Source of the DNA: Aalborgiella sp043740415
Lineage (GTDB): Bacteria > Pseudomonadota > Gammaproteobacteria > Burkholderiales > Burkholderiaceae_C
Length of the DNA: 54,129 bases
Assembly: GCA_043740415.1 (NCBI GenBank)
Contig: JAYUCJ010000237.1
Location: 1 to 54,129, forward strand
Direction of reading: 5' to 3'
The notes beneath the pieces are model-generated. The model saw nothing but the letters and a program-made list of their open reading frames with translations, did no database searches and had not been told where the DNA came from. How positions within the stretch are numbered: position 1 is the stretch's first letter; each line of letters starts with the position of its first letter. This document shows, piece after piece, positions 16,141 through 24,402 of the stretch. Made by a program: the position numbers and the translations under genes.

Positions 16141-16449
16141 ATGGCCAGATTCGATGTTTACCCTCACCCAGACACCGCCATGCAGGCTGTGACGCCATTT
16201 TTGCTGGATGTGCAAAACAACTTTATCGACCAACTGCAAAGCCGCATCGTCATTCCGCTGCGACTTGCTACTTCTTTCGGGCCAACTATGCGCGATTTGA
16301 ACCCGCTGTTCACCGTTTCAGGGCAAGATGTCGTGCTGGACACGGCTGCAATGGCGGCCTTCCCCGCTTGCGGGTTGAAGAAGTCTGTCATCAACTTGTC
16401 AATGCTGCGTATTCCGCTCATCGTGACCACTGATTCCGGGCGATCGTGA
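16141..16449 (+). pseudogene. ccdB: CcdB gyrase toxin, C-terminus replaced by insertion-sequence DNA
   Basis: Residues 1-90 match CcdB: MARFDVYPHP, FLLDVQNNFID, RIVIPLR, LDTAAMAAFPA, LKKSVINLSMLR. After Arg90 the family sequence should continue with about 13 residues forming the last helix. Instead the frame runs into the IS21-type end, adding 12 foreign residues (IPLIVTTDSGRS). In F-plasmid CcdB the last three residues (Trp-Gly-Ile) are needed for gyrase poisoning, so this protein is probably not toxic. Its CcdA-binding surface may still be intact. Confidence 0.8.
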
Positions 16450-16498
16450 CCAGTGTTTTCAGGGTGTGGTGTTGCGCGATTAAATTATAGGTTGTCGG

Positions 16499-17302
16499 TC
16501 ACGATGGGTCTGGATTGGCCTCCTTTTTGCTTGATTTGGGCTTCTGACGAAGAGACTCGCCCGTCAGGGTGAAACGGTGGTTCCTTTGCATCACCCGATC
16601 CAGAATCGCATCGGCTATGGTGGCATCTCCCACCCAGGCATGCCAATGCTCGATCGGCAACTGGCTGGTGATGATCGTGGCTTTGTTGGCCGCTCTGTCA
16701 TCGATGATCTCCAACAAATCAGCCCGGGTCTGGGCATCCATAGCCGCCATACCCCAGTCATCGAGCAGCAACACATCCGTCTTGGCCAGTTGAATCAACC
16801 ACTTGCCAAACGTCCCATTACCGTGGCGGATGCGTAAATCCTCATTCAGTCTGGGCACTCTTTGGTACAGCACAGAATGCCCGCGCCGACACGCATACTG
16901 CGCCAACGCACATGCCAGCCAAGACTTACCCGCTCCCGTGGGGCCTGTGATCAACACACTATGTCCGCTTCCAATCCAGTCCCCTAGCGCCAAACTCATC
17001 ACCGCCTTGCGATCCAAACCCCGCCCAGCCGCTGTGTTCAAGTCCTCAATGTTGGCTTGGCTGTATTTGAGCTTGGCATCCTTGAGCAGCCGGGTTTGGC
17101 GTTTGTCATTGCGCCAGTGGACTTCACGATCTACCAGCAAGGCCAGACGCTCCTCAAAGCTGATAGCCGTCATGCCAGATTGGCTCAATTGCTCCTGCAA
17201 ACCAGTGGCCATGCCCGCCAGGCGCAGATCGCGCTGGAGTTCAAGGGTGGTGTTCATCATCATGGGTATGGGTGTTCCTGTTGTTTTGTTTGGTGTCATC
17301 AT
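16499..17302 (-). CDS. istB: IS21-family helper ATPase IstB
   Basis: 267 residues from an ATG that overlaps the istA stop by four bases, the usual IS21 arrangement and the reason for this start. The AAA+ core has Walker A GPTGAGKSWLA, Walker B DVLLLDDWGM and the sensor region KATIITSQLP. IstB is the DnaA/DnaC-like ATPase that promotes IstA transposition. It looks complete, but its transposase partner is mostly lost. Confidence 0.93.
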   Translation of the reverse strand: MMTPNKTTGTPIPMMMNTTLELQRDLRLAGMATGLQEQLSQSGMTAISFEERLALLVDREVHWRNDKRQTRLLKDAKLKYSQANIEDLNTAAGRGLDRKAVMSLALGDWIGSGHSVLITGPTGAGKSWLACALAQYACRRGHSVLYQRVPRLNEDLRIRHGNGTFGKWLIQLAKTDVLLLDDWGMAAMDAQTRADLLEIIDDRAANKATIITSQLPIEHWHAWVGDATIADAILDRVMQRNHRFTLTGESLRQKPKSSKKEANPDPS

Positions 17303-17455
17303 TGGTAGTAAGCCGCCCCACGCACATGCGCATGTGCCGGGCTCGTCCACGCAGGCGTGGCTGGTTGAACCCGGTCGCGCCCATGGCGCAAGATGTCGCG
17401 CACATGGCTGCTGTTGGTTGTTCCCAGCTCAAGTGCCACTATCCCCCCGTGTCAG
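17299..17455 (-). pseudogene. istA: istA transposase, C-terminal fragment
   Basis: Not visible as a full frame because it has no start. Translating back from the stop that overlaps istB gives a tail ending AHAHVRGAAYYQ, with ALELGTTNSSHVRDILRHGRD upstream, the usual IstA C-terminus. The frame is lost near 17450, where another insertion sequence joins. It is a remnant of about 50 codons without the catalytic domain. Confidence 0.75.
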
Positions 17456-17507
17456 AATAGTTGTCGCCCCACTAAGATTGCGGAGTACCCGCAAAGGAGC
17501 GCCATTT

Positions 17508-17760
17508 ATGACCAGAAACCTACATTCCATTGAATTCCAAGAACAATCCTTAATTAAAGTCAGGGAGCGCGGCACGCGCAGCGTGCAGGACGTAGCCAAT
17601 GATTTGAATATGCCTGTGGGCACGTTAAGAAAATGGATTAGCAAGTCCAATCGAAAGACTGAAACCGCCAGTTCGGTAGTGCAGCTGCCCGATGACTTGC
17701 CGGCATTGTCGTGGGGACCTTCCCAGCGGCTACAAGCCCTCCACGAAACGCATGCCTTGG
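17508..17760 (+). pseudogene. IS3-type OrfA-like transposase fragment
   Basis: MTRNLHSIEFQEQSLIKVRE, then RSVQDVANDLNMPVGTLRKW, a helix-turn-helix of the transposase OrfA kind, and LPDDLPALSWGPSQRLQAL. Similarity stops near residue 84 (THALD), where a family member should continue with its C-terminal half. The frame continues only into unrelated sequence. GCAAAGGAG provides a ribosome site. The assignment to IS3 rather than another family is tentative. Confidence 0.65.
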
Positions 17761-17787
17761 ACCAGACACTGGAGTTGGAGTATCACG

Positions 17788-18036
17788 CACCACCCCGTCA
17801 ATTTGAGCGCAGGGGTTCGGGTGATTGCAGGGGTTTATCACGTGCAAAACGTCAATGCGTACGGCAGTCGCTTGAAGACTTGGATGCGTCGTTTCAACGG
17901 TGTGGCAATCTGCCACCTCGCAAACTATCTGGGCTGGAGGAGGTTTCTTGATCGACATGTTGACAACCATTCTGCGGCTTCATTCTTGTCTGCATCCCTG
18001 GGCATGAAATCGTTTCAACAGTCAACGATGACATAG
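17788..18036 (+). pseudogene. IS1595-family transposase, C-terminal fragment
   Basis: A frame without its own start encodes VNLSAGVRVIAGVYHVQNVN, AYGSRLKTWMRRFNGVA and NYLGWRRFLDRH, the characteristic end of IS1595-family transposases. The N-terminal zinc-binding part and the first catalytic residues are missing. It joins the OrfA fragment within about 30 bases, so this is a scar of nested insertions and deletions. Confidence 0.75.
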
Positions 18037-18082
18037 CCTTTATTTATAGTGAATGAGGACTTACCAAATAGGGGGCAGCATT

Positions 18083-19699
18083 ATGAAAACAACGATTGTG
18101 TTGTGCTTTGGATTGATTGCCGCCCTTTCATTTCTCCCTAGCTCGGTCGCCGATGCGCAGCCGTTCAACGCGGGCGTGGCAGATGTCGTTACCGACAGGG
18201 AAGTCGAAAGGCCTCTCATTGTCGATCGCACGGTCATCGACGAAACTACGACCAATCCGGTTCGGACGCTGATCGACGCATTGCTGGCTGACAATCGCAA
18301 AATCGACAACAGGACCGTGCCGATCGTTGTCGAGTTTTGCAATGTCGATATTGATCTCACCGGCCAGTCGCTGACAATTGGCTCCCACCGGTCGCTAATC
18401 GCGTCGCCCGGCTGCGAACGTAGTCCGCGCCGCCTCGGACCGCGCATCTTTGTTACTGATAATCCTCCCGGCGAGGCGCGACAGAAGCTATTCGTCATCC
18501 GCGGCGACTACGTCACATTTTCGGGCTTCCGGCTGGAGGGACCTAATCCCGGTATTTGGGGCGGTGATGAAAACACTTCTTTTGCGATAGCCGTCAATCC
18601 GTATGAAGATGATCCGGCTATTACCGATCCGGATTCGGTCGCTCTGCCCATCCGCCGTATAGAAGTTTCCAACATGGAGATTTTCCATTGGAGCGGCGGT
18701 GCCATATATGTCACCGATAACAGCGGCAAGGCCATACGAGGCCGCCTGTTCAATACCAACGAAGGCGCCGTTCGGATCGTTCACAACTTCCTTCACCACA
18801 ATCGTCACGACGCCGGCTACGGGTACGGCGTAGATGTGGCCGGCGGCGCCTATGCGTTGATAGAGCGCAATGTGTTTGACGAAAATCGTCACGCCATCGC
18901 TGGAGGCAGCGGCAACGGAAAGGGTGACTACAGCGGGTATACACTGCGCGAGAACCTTATTCTGCCGGGCGGCGGCCTGCACTGTCTGGCGAATTGGGGG
19001 TTCATGAATTGCTGGTATACCCATCAGATCGATATGCACGGCGACAAAGATTGGTGGCGTCTCGGCCAGGCTTGCTGCGGCACCGCCGGTGAGACCATGA
19101 TCATTCAGCGCAATACGATTCTCTATACTGGTGGCTCGGATTGGCACGTGCTTCCCTGGCTACGGAATGGCAACGCCATCAAGATTCGCGGCAACCCGAC
19201 CGACAAGGTCATCGTCGACGGCAACGTCTTCAGGCATGCTGGTCTAAGCAATGCGATCGCACAAAACGGCGATCTCGTGGCGACTTGCGTCGTTTTGATC
19301 GGGTGGCCGTGCGTGACGACAAGCGGCGATAAGATCACCCGGCCCATAATCGTCAGGTCGAACAACGTGTTCGGAGCTAACCCGCTCAATGGACTCGCCA
19401 GTTGCGATTTTGTCGGCGATGGAAGGAATGACCAGTTCATGGCAACCGGCGTGACCTGGTGGGCAAAATCTCCGATCACCGAACAGTGGCGTTATTTGAA
19501 CACCATGCCCCAGAAGATGGCGGAGCTTCAGTTGATCGATCTCGACAATGACGGAATATGCGATGTAGCCGAACGATCCTCGCGGCCGGAAATACCCCCG
19601 CGGCGCTACTCGAAAAGCGGCACCGCACCATGGGTGCAATGGCTTGGAAGCACCGACCCAACGTCAAATAATGCGCCGGGCGGAGGCGTAATTCAGTAG
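18083..19699 (+). CDS. Secreted right-handed beta-helix protein
   Basis: 538 residues from the ATG of MKTTIVLCFG, ten codons inside the longest frame. A signal peptide is likely cut after Ala25 (SSVADA-QPF). The body has repeated short strands of the parallel beta-helix type (VTFSGFRLEGPN, VSNMEIFHWSGGAIYV, ALIERNVFDENRHAI, MIIQRNTILY, VIVDGNVFRH), as in pectate-lyase-like polysaccharide enzymes. Near the end DLDNDGICDV resembles a calcium-binding loop. Catalytic residues cannot be assigned. Codon use (GAT/GCG/CGG-rich) differs from neighbours and the gene follows IS scars, so transfer is likely. Confidence 0.72.
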   Translation: MKTTIVLCFGLIAALSFLPSSVADAQPFNAGVADVVTDREVERPLIVDRTVIDETTTNPVRTLIDALLADNRKIDNRTVPIVVEFCNVDIDLTGQSLTIGSHRSLIASPGCERSPRRLGPRIFVTDNPPGEARQKLFVIRGDYVTFSGFRLEGPNPGIWGGDENTSFAIAVNPYEDDPAITDPDSVALPIRRIEVSNMEIFHWSGGAIYVTDNSGKAIRGRLFNTNEGAVRIVHNFLHHNRHDAGYGYGVDVAGGAYALIERNVFDENRHAIAGGSGNGKGDYSGYTLRENLILPGGGLHCLANWGFMNCWYTHQIDMHGDKDWWRLGQACCGTAGETMIIQRNTILYTGGSDWHVLPWLRNGNAIKIRGNPTDKVIVDGNVFRHAGLSNAIAQNGDLVATCVVLIGWPCVTTSGDKITRPIIVRSNNVFGANPLNGLASCDFVGDGRNDQFMATGVTWWAKSPITEQWRYLNTMPQKMAELQLIDLDNDGICDVAERSSRPEIPPRRYSKSGTAPWVQWLGSTDPTSNNAPGGGVIQ

Positions 19700-19826
19700 C
19701 GTGACCTACATTACGGTGACGTTGTCATATTCCTCACCCAATCCCAAAACACGGCAAAACATGGGGTCATGTCTTTCCTTTTGCCTATTGAATACACAAA
19801 ATCGCTCAGTTTATAGGTAAATTCTA

Positions 19827-19872
19827 TTCTAGCAGACGTATTTATTGCCTAAGTAGCTATTGAAAAAATAGC
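19827..19872 (-). repeat. Family B dispersed repeat, at the 3' end of the NarK-type gene
   Basis: Plus strand: TTCTAGCAGACGTATTTATT, GCCTAAGTAGCTATTGAAAA, AATAGC. It matches the consensus closely and ends 17 bases from the NarK stop. GCTATT/AATAGC arms can pair. The rest of the 190-base gap back to the beta-helix gene shows no gene. Confidence 0.85.
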
Positions 19873-19889
19873 AAAATTAACCCAAAACA

Positions 19890-21140
19890 TCAAGCCCGTG
19901 CCCGCCCACCCTTCTCTGCCCAGGTACGCGTCCAGCGCAGTTGCATCACACGTAGCATGCCGAGCATGGCGATGGCTAAGACAGCGAAAAGGATGAAACC
20001 CCACATATAAGTACCCGTGTATTGCTTTGACAAACCCATGGCGTTTGGCACCAAACCACCACCCAGCGCGCCGATTTCGCCAATCATCGAACCCGCCACT
20101 GCGGTAGACATGGGCCAACGCAGCGGGACGAGCTGAAACAGTGCGCCGTTGCCTGCACCCAAAGCTGCAAAACACAAGATGATGAGCAAGGTGGTGGCTA
20201 CCAATGAGCCGCCAGCCATACCAGTCATCACCAGCGTGGAGGCAACAGTTAGCAAAACGATGGTCAGTGTATTGACGCCACCGACACGGTCTGAAATCCA
20301 GCCCCCCACCACCCGCAGCGCCGCACCCATGAAGGCGGCCAGCATGGTGAGCTGACCAGCTTGTACCTTGCTGACAGAAAATTGATCGTAGTAGTACGTG
20401 GGTAAAAAGGTCGCCAAGCCAATGAATCCGCCAAAGGTGATGGCGTAAATCAGACTAAAAGCCCAGCCGTCTTTCTCAAACAAGCAAGCGATGTGGTCTT
20501 TGAACGAGGCGTGTTTGTCTACATCTGGTGGCTCTTGGGCGAAAACGATCATCACAACCATAGGAATCAAAATACCTAGAGCTGCGAAACCATACACCGT
20601 GGTCCAGCCATAAGCCTGTGCCAAAGGCGGTGCAATCAACACCGAAACGGCGGTGCCCACATTGCCCGCACCAACCAAACCCATCGCCAAACCTTTGTGT
20701 TTGGGTGGGAAAGAACCTGAACCCAAGCTCAGCGCCACGCCAAAACTAGCACCAGCAATACCGAGCAACACGCCCATAGCCAACAAATCGTTGAAGCTTT
20801 TCACAAAGAAGAAGCCAAACAACATGGCAACACAGATCAAAGCCATTTCCACCAGCGTGGCGTTTTTGCGGCCAATGTATTGCGACAAAATGCCCAGCGG
20901 GAAACGCATCAACGCGCCGGCGATGATGGGCACCGACAGCATCAAGCCCTTTTGCGCGGGGCTGAGCTGAAAAGCCTCAGAGATAAACGGTGCCATCGCG
21001 CCGTTCAGCACCCAAATGCAGCATGAAAAAGCGAAATAGAAGAAAGATGCGTACAGCGTCGGTGCGTGGCCGCTTTTTAAAAAGCTACTGAAAGAACTGC
21101 TTGACGAGCTGGTTCTATTGGCGGTTAAGACTCTGGACAT
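19890..21140 (-). CDS. NarK/NasA-type nitrate/nitrite transporter (MFS)
   Basis: 416 residues, about 12 membrane segments. The start is set by CAGAGGAG 8 bases upstream of the ATG. It has the nitrate-porter signatures RFPLGILSQYIGRKNA and AMGLVGAGNVGTAVS. A serine-rich N-terminal tail (about 25 residues) precedes the first helix. It lies at the end of a nitrate uptake cluster and has its own sigma-54-type promoter. Nitrate import, or nitrate/nitrite exchange, at the inner membrane is the likely role; direction is not resolved by sequence. Confidence 0.88.
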   Translation of the reverse strand: MSRVLTANRTSSSSSSFSSFLKSGHAPTLYASFFYFAFSCCIWVLNGAMAPFISEAFQLSPAQKGLMLSVPIIAGALMRFPLGILSQYIGRKNATLVEMALICVAMLFGFFFVKSFNDLLAMGVLLGIAGASFGVALSLGSGSFPPKHKGLAMGLVGAGNVGTAVSVLIAPPLAQAYGWTTVYGFAALGILIPMVVMIVFAQEPPDVDKHASFKDHIACLFEKDGWAFSLIYAITFGGFIGLATFLPTYYYDQFSVSKVQAGQLTMLAAFMGAALRVVGGWISDRVGGVNTLTIVLLTVASTLVMTGMAGGSLVATTLLIILCFAALGAGNGALFQLVPLRWPMSTAVAGSMIGEIGALGGGLVPNAMGLSKQYTGTYMWGFILFAVLAIAMLGMLRVMQLRWTRTWAEKGGRARA

Positions 21141-21180
21141 GGTGCTTTCTCCTCTGAATTGATACAAAACAGAGTTATCC

Positions 21181-21198
21181 ATGCAACCATCGTGCCAA
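21181..21198 (-). promoter_or_regulatory. Sigma-54 (-24/-12) promoter of the NarK-type gene
   Basis: Minus strand TTGGCACGATGGTTGCAT matches the consensus TGGCACG-n4-TTGCA exactly, about 41 bases before the ATG. This implies RpoN transcription with an activator such as NtrC, as expected for nitrogen control. Confidence 0.85.
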
Positions 21199-21199
21199 T

Positions 21200-21216
21200 T
21201 TGCTGCGGCGCAGCAA
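21200..21216. promoter_or_regulatory. Perfect palindrome next to the sigma-54 promoter
   Basis: TTGCTGCGGCGCAGCAA, 8-base arms around one base, immediately upstream of the -24 element. A near-identical palindrome (TTTGCTGC-n3-GCAGCAAA) stands at the same place before the nasT site. It is not the usual NtrC site and lies too close to the promoter for a typical enhancer, so a repressor is one option. Confidence 0.6.
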
Positions 21217-21241
21217 GAATCGTCATTCCGCGCAGTTTTAT

Positions 21242-22087
21242 CTAAGCCGCTTGCCTCTCCACGTGGCTTTGGCGGGTGTACAAAAAGTCGATCACGGCTT
21301 GGCGGTAGTTGGCATATTGCGGGTTTTTAGCCAGAGCGACGCGGTCGCGCGGTCGTGGTAAATCTACCGTCAGGATTTCACCAATCGTCGCGGCTGGGCC
21401 ATTGGTCAGCATGACGATTTTGTCGCTCAAGAGCACAGCTTCGTCCACATCGTGCGTCACCATCACCACCGTGCTTTGGGTTTGCGCGACGATGGCGAGT
21501 AATTCATCTTGCAGTTTGGCGCGGGTCAAGGCGTCCAAAGCACCAAAAGGTTCGTCCATCAGCAGCACTTTGGGCTCCATCGCCAGCGCCCGGGCAATGC
21601 CCACGCGCTGCTTCATGCCGCCGGAGATTTCACCGGGGCGTTTTTGCGCCGCCGCCGTCAAACCCACCAAAGCCAGCGCCGCATCGGTGCGGGCTTTGAG
21701 CTGGGTTTTGTTTTCAGAGGGTGCACCAGCATTTTTATCGCCTGCACCAAAAACGCGCTCAACACCCAAATAGACGTTTTCAAAACACGTCAGCCACGGT
21801 AGCAGTGAGTGGTTTTGGAACACCACCGCCCGCTCTGGGCCTGGGCCTTTGATCTCGCGGTTGCCCAACAACAGTGCACCGTGGGTGGGCGTGGTCAAAC
21901 CGGCAATCAGATTGAGCAGCGTCGATTTGCCGCAGCCCGAGTGGCCAATCAGCGTCACAAACTCGCCTTTGGCAACTTGCAGGTTGACGTTTTGCAAGGC
22001 GCAGAACGAGCCTTTTTTGGTTTTGAAGGTTTGCTCGACACCGGCGATGTCGATATATTTTTTGTTCAGGTCGTCAATCGTGCTCAT
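21242..22087 (-). CDS. nrtD: Nitrate ABC transporter ATP-binding protein
   Basis: 281 residues: Walker A GHSGCGKST, the Q-loop, the signature LSGG-like ISGGMKQRVGIARAL and Walker B VLLMDEPFGAL. Its closest families are NrtD/CmpD/SsuB ATPases. It hydrolyses ATP to drive uptake through NrtB. It follows nrtB by 12 bases and lacks a fused substrate-binding domain, so it is the NrtD type, not NrtC. Confidence 0.88.
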   Translation of the reverse strand: MSTIDDLNKKYIDIAGVEQTFKTKKGSFCALQNVNLQVAKGEFVTLIGHSGCGKSTLLNLIAGLTTPTHGALLLGNREIKGPGPERAVVFQNHSLLPWLTCFENVYLGVERVFGAGDKNAGAPSENKTQLKARTDAALALVGLTAAAQKRPGEISGGMKQRVGIARALAMEPKVLLMDEPFGALDALTRAKLQDELLAIVAQTQSTVVMVTHDVDEAVLLSDKIVMLTNGPAATIGEILTVDLPRPRDRVALAKNPQYANYRQAVIDFLYTRQSHVERQAA

Positions 22088-22099
22088 GTCATGAACTCC

Positions 22100-23062
22100 T
22101 TAATTTTTAACTTCTTCAAACGTGAAAGCGGTGGCGAGCTTGATCAGGGCGTATTCCAAAATCAAACCCACAATGCCGATGACAAAGATGGCGATGATGA
22201 TGTTTTTCACGTTCAGGTTGTTCCACTCATCCCAGACCCAAAAGCCAATACCCACGCCACCGGTCAGCATTTCGGCCGCCACAATCACCAGCCAGGCGGT
22301 GCCTACAGCCAAGCGCACGCCCGTCAACATGTAAGGCAAAACCGAAGGAAAGAGGATTTTGGTGACAATCTTCCACTCCGACAGGTTCAGCACCTTGGCC
22401 ACGTTCATGTAATCTTGCGGCACGCGCTGCACGCCGACGGCGGTGTTGATGATCATGGGCCAGATGGAGCAGATAAAAATCGTCCAAATCGCTGCCGGGT
22501 TCGCGCCTTTGAAGACCAGCAGACCAATCGGCAACCAGGCCAGCGGCGACACCGGGCGCAACAGGCTGATCAAGGGGTTGAACATGCGGCTCAAAAACTC
22601 GAAACGGCCGATCGCAAAACCGGCGGGAATGCCGACCGCAGCGGCGAGGCCAAAACCCAAGGCCACGCGCTCAAGCGACATCAAAATGTTCCAGCCCACG
22701 CCCTGGTCGTTCGGACCTTTGCGATAGAACGGGTCAGAGAAAATCACTACGGCTTGCTTGAAGGTGTCCCACGGTGTCGGGATGCCGCCCGACGTCACCG
22801 CAGACACAACTGCCCATAGAGCGATAAGCATGCCTAAGCCAAACAGCGGCGGCAAAACCGCCAGCCACATCGCCCGCCAATCGAACGGTGTGCGTGATGC
22901 TGCTTTCGCATCGACAAGCTCCGTTCGGGCTGAGCCTGTCGAAGCCTTCTGAGCTTGAGACCCTTCGACAGGCTCAGGGCGAACGGAGGTAGCTGGCTCC
23001 GCGCGGACGGCAGCAGGCTCGGTGTGAGTCGCAAACGGTGAATGAAAAACAGCGCTAACCAT
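22100..23062 (-). CDS. nrtB: Nitrate ABC transporter permease
   Basis: 320 residues with about six membrane segments from residue 65 on and the binding-protein-dependent transport signature (AAVGIPAGFAIGRFEF and later WLVIVAAEMLTGGVGIGFWV). The first 60 residues are an extra cytoplasmic tail. Residues 25-51 of that tail are encoded by a family A palindromic repeat (SVRPEPVEG, then STGSARTELVD), inserted without a frameshift. It is 38 bases downstream of nrtA in the same operon. Confidence 0.9.
   Translation of the reverse strand: MVSAVFHSPFATHTEPAAVRAEPATSVRPEPVEGSQAQKASTGSARTELVDAKAASRTPFDWRAMWLAVLPPLFGLGMLIALWAVVSAVTSGGIPTPWDTFKQAVVIFSDPFYRKGPNDQGVGWNILMSLERVALGFGLAAAVGIPAGFAIGRFEFLSRMFNPLISLLRPVSPLAWLPIGLLVFKGANPAAIWTIFICSIWPMIINTAVGVQRVPQDYMNVAKVLNLSEWKIVTKILFPSVLPYMLTGVRLAVGTAWLVIVAAEMLTGGVGIGFWVWDEWNNLNVKNIIIAIFVIGIVGLILEYALIKLATAFTFEEVKN
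22921..22986. repeat. Family A palindromic repeat, inside nrtB
   Basis: CCGTTCGGGCTGAGCCTGTC with a facing arm GACAGGCTCAGGGCGAACGG around a 26-base spacer. The whole unit is translated in the N-terminal tail of NrtB. A partial extra arm (TCGACAAGCT) sits just outside. Confidence 0.9.
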
Positions 23063-23100
23063 GGTGGTTCTCCTTAAAAAATCACTAAATCAACACAAAA

Positions 23101-24360
23101 TTACGCTTTGACCTTGAAGCTGTCGGCGTACTTTTTCGGGTCTTTGCCGTCCCACACCACGCCGTCCATCAGCTTGCTGGTGCGCATCACGTCTTTGGGC
23201 ACCGGCGTTTTGCTGGCGGTCGCGGCGTCTTTGTAGAGGTCGATCTGGCTGATCTGCTTGGCCACAGCCAAATAATCCGGGTGGTCTTTAAGCAAGCCCC
23301 AGCGTTTTTGCTGGGTCAAAAACCACATGCCGTCAGACAGGTACGGAAAGTTGACCGTGCCTTCGTTGAAGAATTTCATGTGGTTGACGTCGTCCCACGT
23401 CTTGCCCAAACCGTTTTGGTAGCGGCCCAAAATGCGCTGGTTGATGGCGTCCACGCTGGTGTTGACATAGCTCTTGTCGGCAATCGTCTCGGCCATTTTG
23501 ACCTTGTTTTGCAGGCTGGCGTCGATCCATTTGCCCGCTTCCAAAATCGCCGCCGTCACGGCGCGGCAGGTGTTGGGGTTTTTCTTGGCAAAGTCGCCGG
23601 TGGTGGCCAGTACTTTTTCAGGGTGGTCTTTCCAGATGTCTTGTGTCGTTTGCGCGGTGATGCCGATGCCGTCGATGATGGCGCGGTGGTTCCACGGCTC
23701 GCCCACGCAGTAGCCGTCCATGTTGCCCACGCGCATGTTGGCGACCATTTGCGGTGGCGGCACGGTGATGACTTTGGCGTCTGTCATCGGGTTGATGCCG
23801 TGCGCCGCCATCCAGTAGTACAACCACATGGCGTGCGTGCCTGTGGGAAAGGTTTGGGCAAACGTGTACTCTCGCTTCTCGGAAGCCATCAATTTAGCGA
23901 GGCTGGCACCGTCAACTGCGCCCTTATCCGCCAGTTTTTTGGACAACGTGATGGCTTGGCCGTTTTGGTTCAGCGTCATCAGCACCGCCATGTCTTTTTT
24001 AGCACCGCCTATGCCCAAATGCACGCCGTAAGCTTGACCCATCAACATGTGGGTCATGTCGTTTTCACCACTGGTCAACTTGTCGCGCACGCTGGCCCAG
24101 CTGGACTCTTTGGTGGGGACGATTTTGACGCCATACTTTTTGTCAATACCTAAAACTGATGCCATAACCACGCTGGCGCAATCGGTCAAGGGGATGAAAC
24201 CGACTTTGACTTCGGTTTTCTCAGGTGCGTCCGAGCCGGCGGCGTAGGCTACGGCGCGCAAGGCTGGGCTGATGACCAAGGCGCTGGCAACTGCAGATTG
24301 CAAAACTGTTCTACGGCTCAAGGCAGAAGCTGCTGGCGGGGTTGACATCAAGTTAGTCAT
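23101..24360 (-). CDS. nrtA: Nitrate ABC transporter substrate-binding protein
   Basis: 419 residues. A twin-arginine signal (LSRRTVLQ, then a hydrophobic stretch ending AVAYAAG) indicates folded export to the periplasm. The mature protein matches NrtA/CmpA: VKVGFIPLTDCASVVMA, FAQTFPTGTHAMWLYYWMAA and DGYCVGEPWNHRAI. A cytoplasmic NasS sensor is related but lacks a signal peptide, so NrtA is favoured. AGGAG lies upstream of the chosen ATG. A 145-base leader with antitermination signals precedes it. Confidence 0.9.
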   Translation of the reverse strand: MTNLMSTPPAASALSRRTVLQSAVASALVISPALRAVAYAAGSDAPEKTEVKVGFIPLTDCASVVMASVLGIDKKYGVKIVPTKESSWASVRDKLTSGENDMTHMLMGQAYGVHLGIGGAKKDMAVLMTLNQNGQAITLSKKLADKGAVDGASLAKLMASEKREYTFAQTFPTGTHAMWLYYWMAAHGINPMTDAKVITVPPPQMVANMRVGNMDGYCVGEPWNHRAIIDGIGITAQTTQDIWKDHPEKVLATTGDFAKKNPNTCRAVTAAILEAGKWIDASLQNKVKMAETIADKSYVNTSVDAINQRILGRYQNGLGKTWDDVNHMKFFNEGTVNFPYLSDGMWFLTQQKRWGLLKDHPDYLAVAKQISQIDLYKDAATASKTPVPKDVMRTSKLMDGVVWDGKDPKKYADSFKVKA

Positions 24361-24402
24361 TTATTAACTCCTAGGGTTTACAAAAAATATTAATTCAAAA
24401 AC

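Larger units (their letters stand above)
16411..17455 (-). mobile_element. Truncated IS21-family element
   Basis: The right end begins at the ccdB breakpoint with two tandem copies of an ATTCCG-n4-ATCGTGACCAnTG unit, the multiple terminal repeats usual for IS21 elements. Inside are a complete istB and only the last 50 or so codons of istA, joined by an ATGA overlap. The rest of istA and the other end are missing, cut near 17450 by the next insertion remnant. The element cannot move on its own. Confidence 0.8.

Noticed and set aside
17263..17350. Longer istB start upstream of the istA stop
   Set aside because: The ATG overlapping the istA stop codon fits the IS21 arrangement; the upstream codons are istA sequence in another frame.
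21809..22819. Long open frame antisense to nrtD and nrtB
   Set aside because: It crosses two well-supported genes on the other strand and encodes a His/Gln/Asp-rich shadow.
23281..24153. Open frame antisense to nrtA
   Set aside because: A shadow of nrtA codons (Val/Gly/His-rich) without family features.
23101..24360. nrtA as NasS, the cytoplasmic partner of NasT
   Set aside because: The protein has a clear twin-arginine signal and sits after the terminator leader with nrtB and nrtD, so it is the transport protein.
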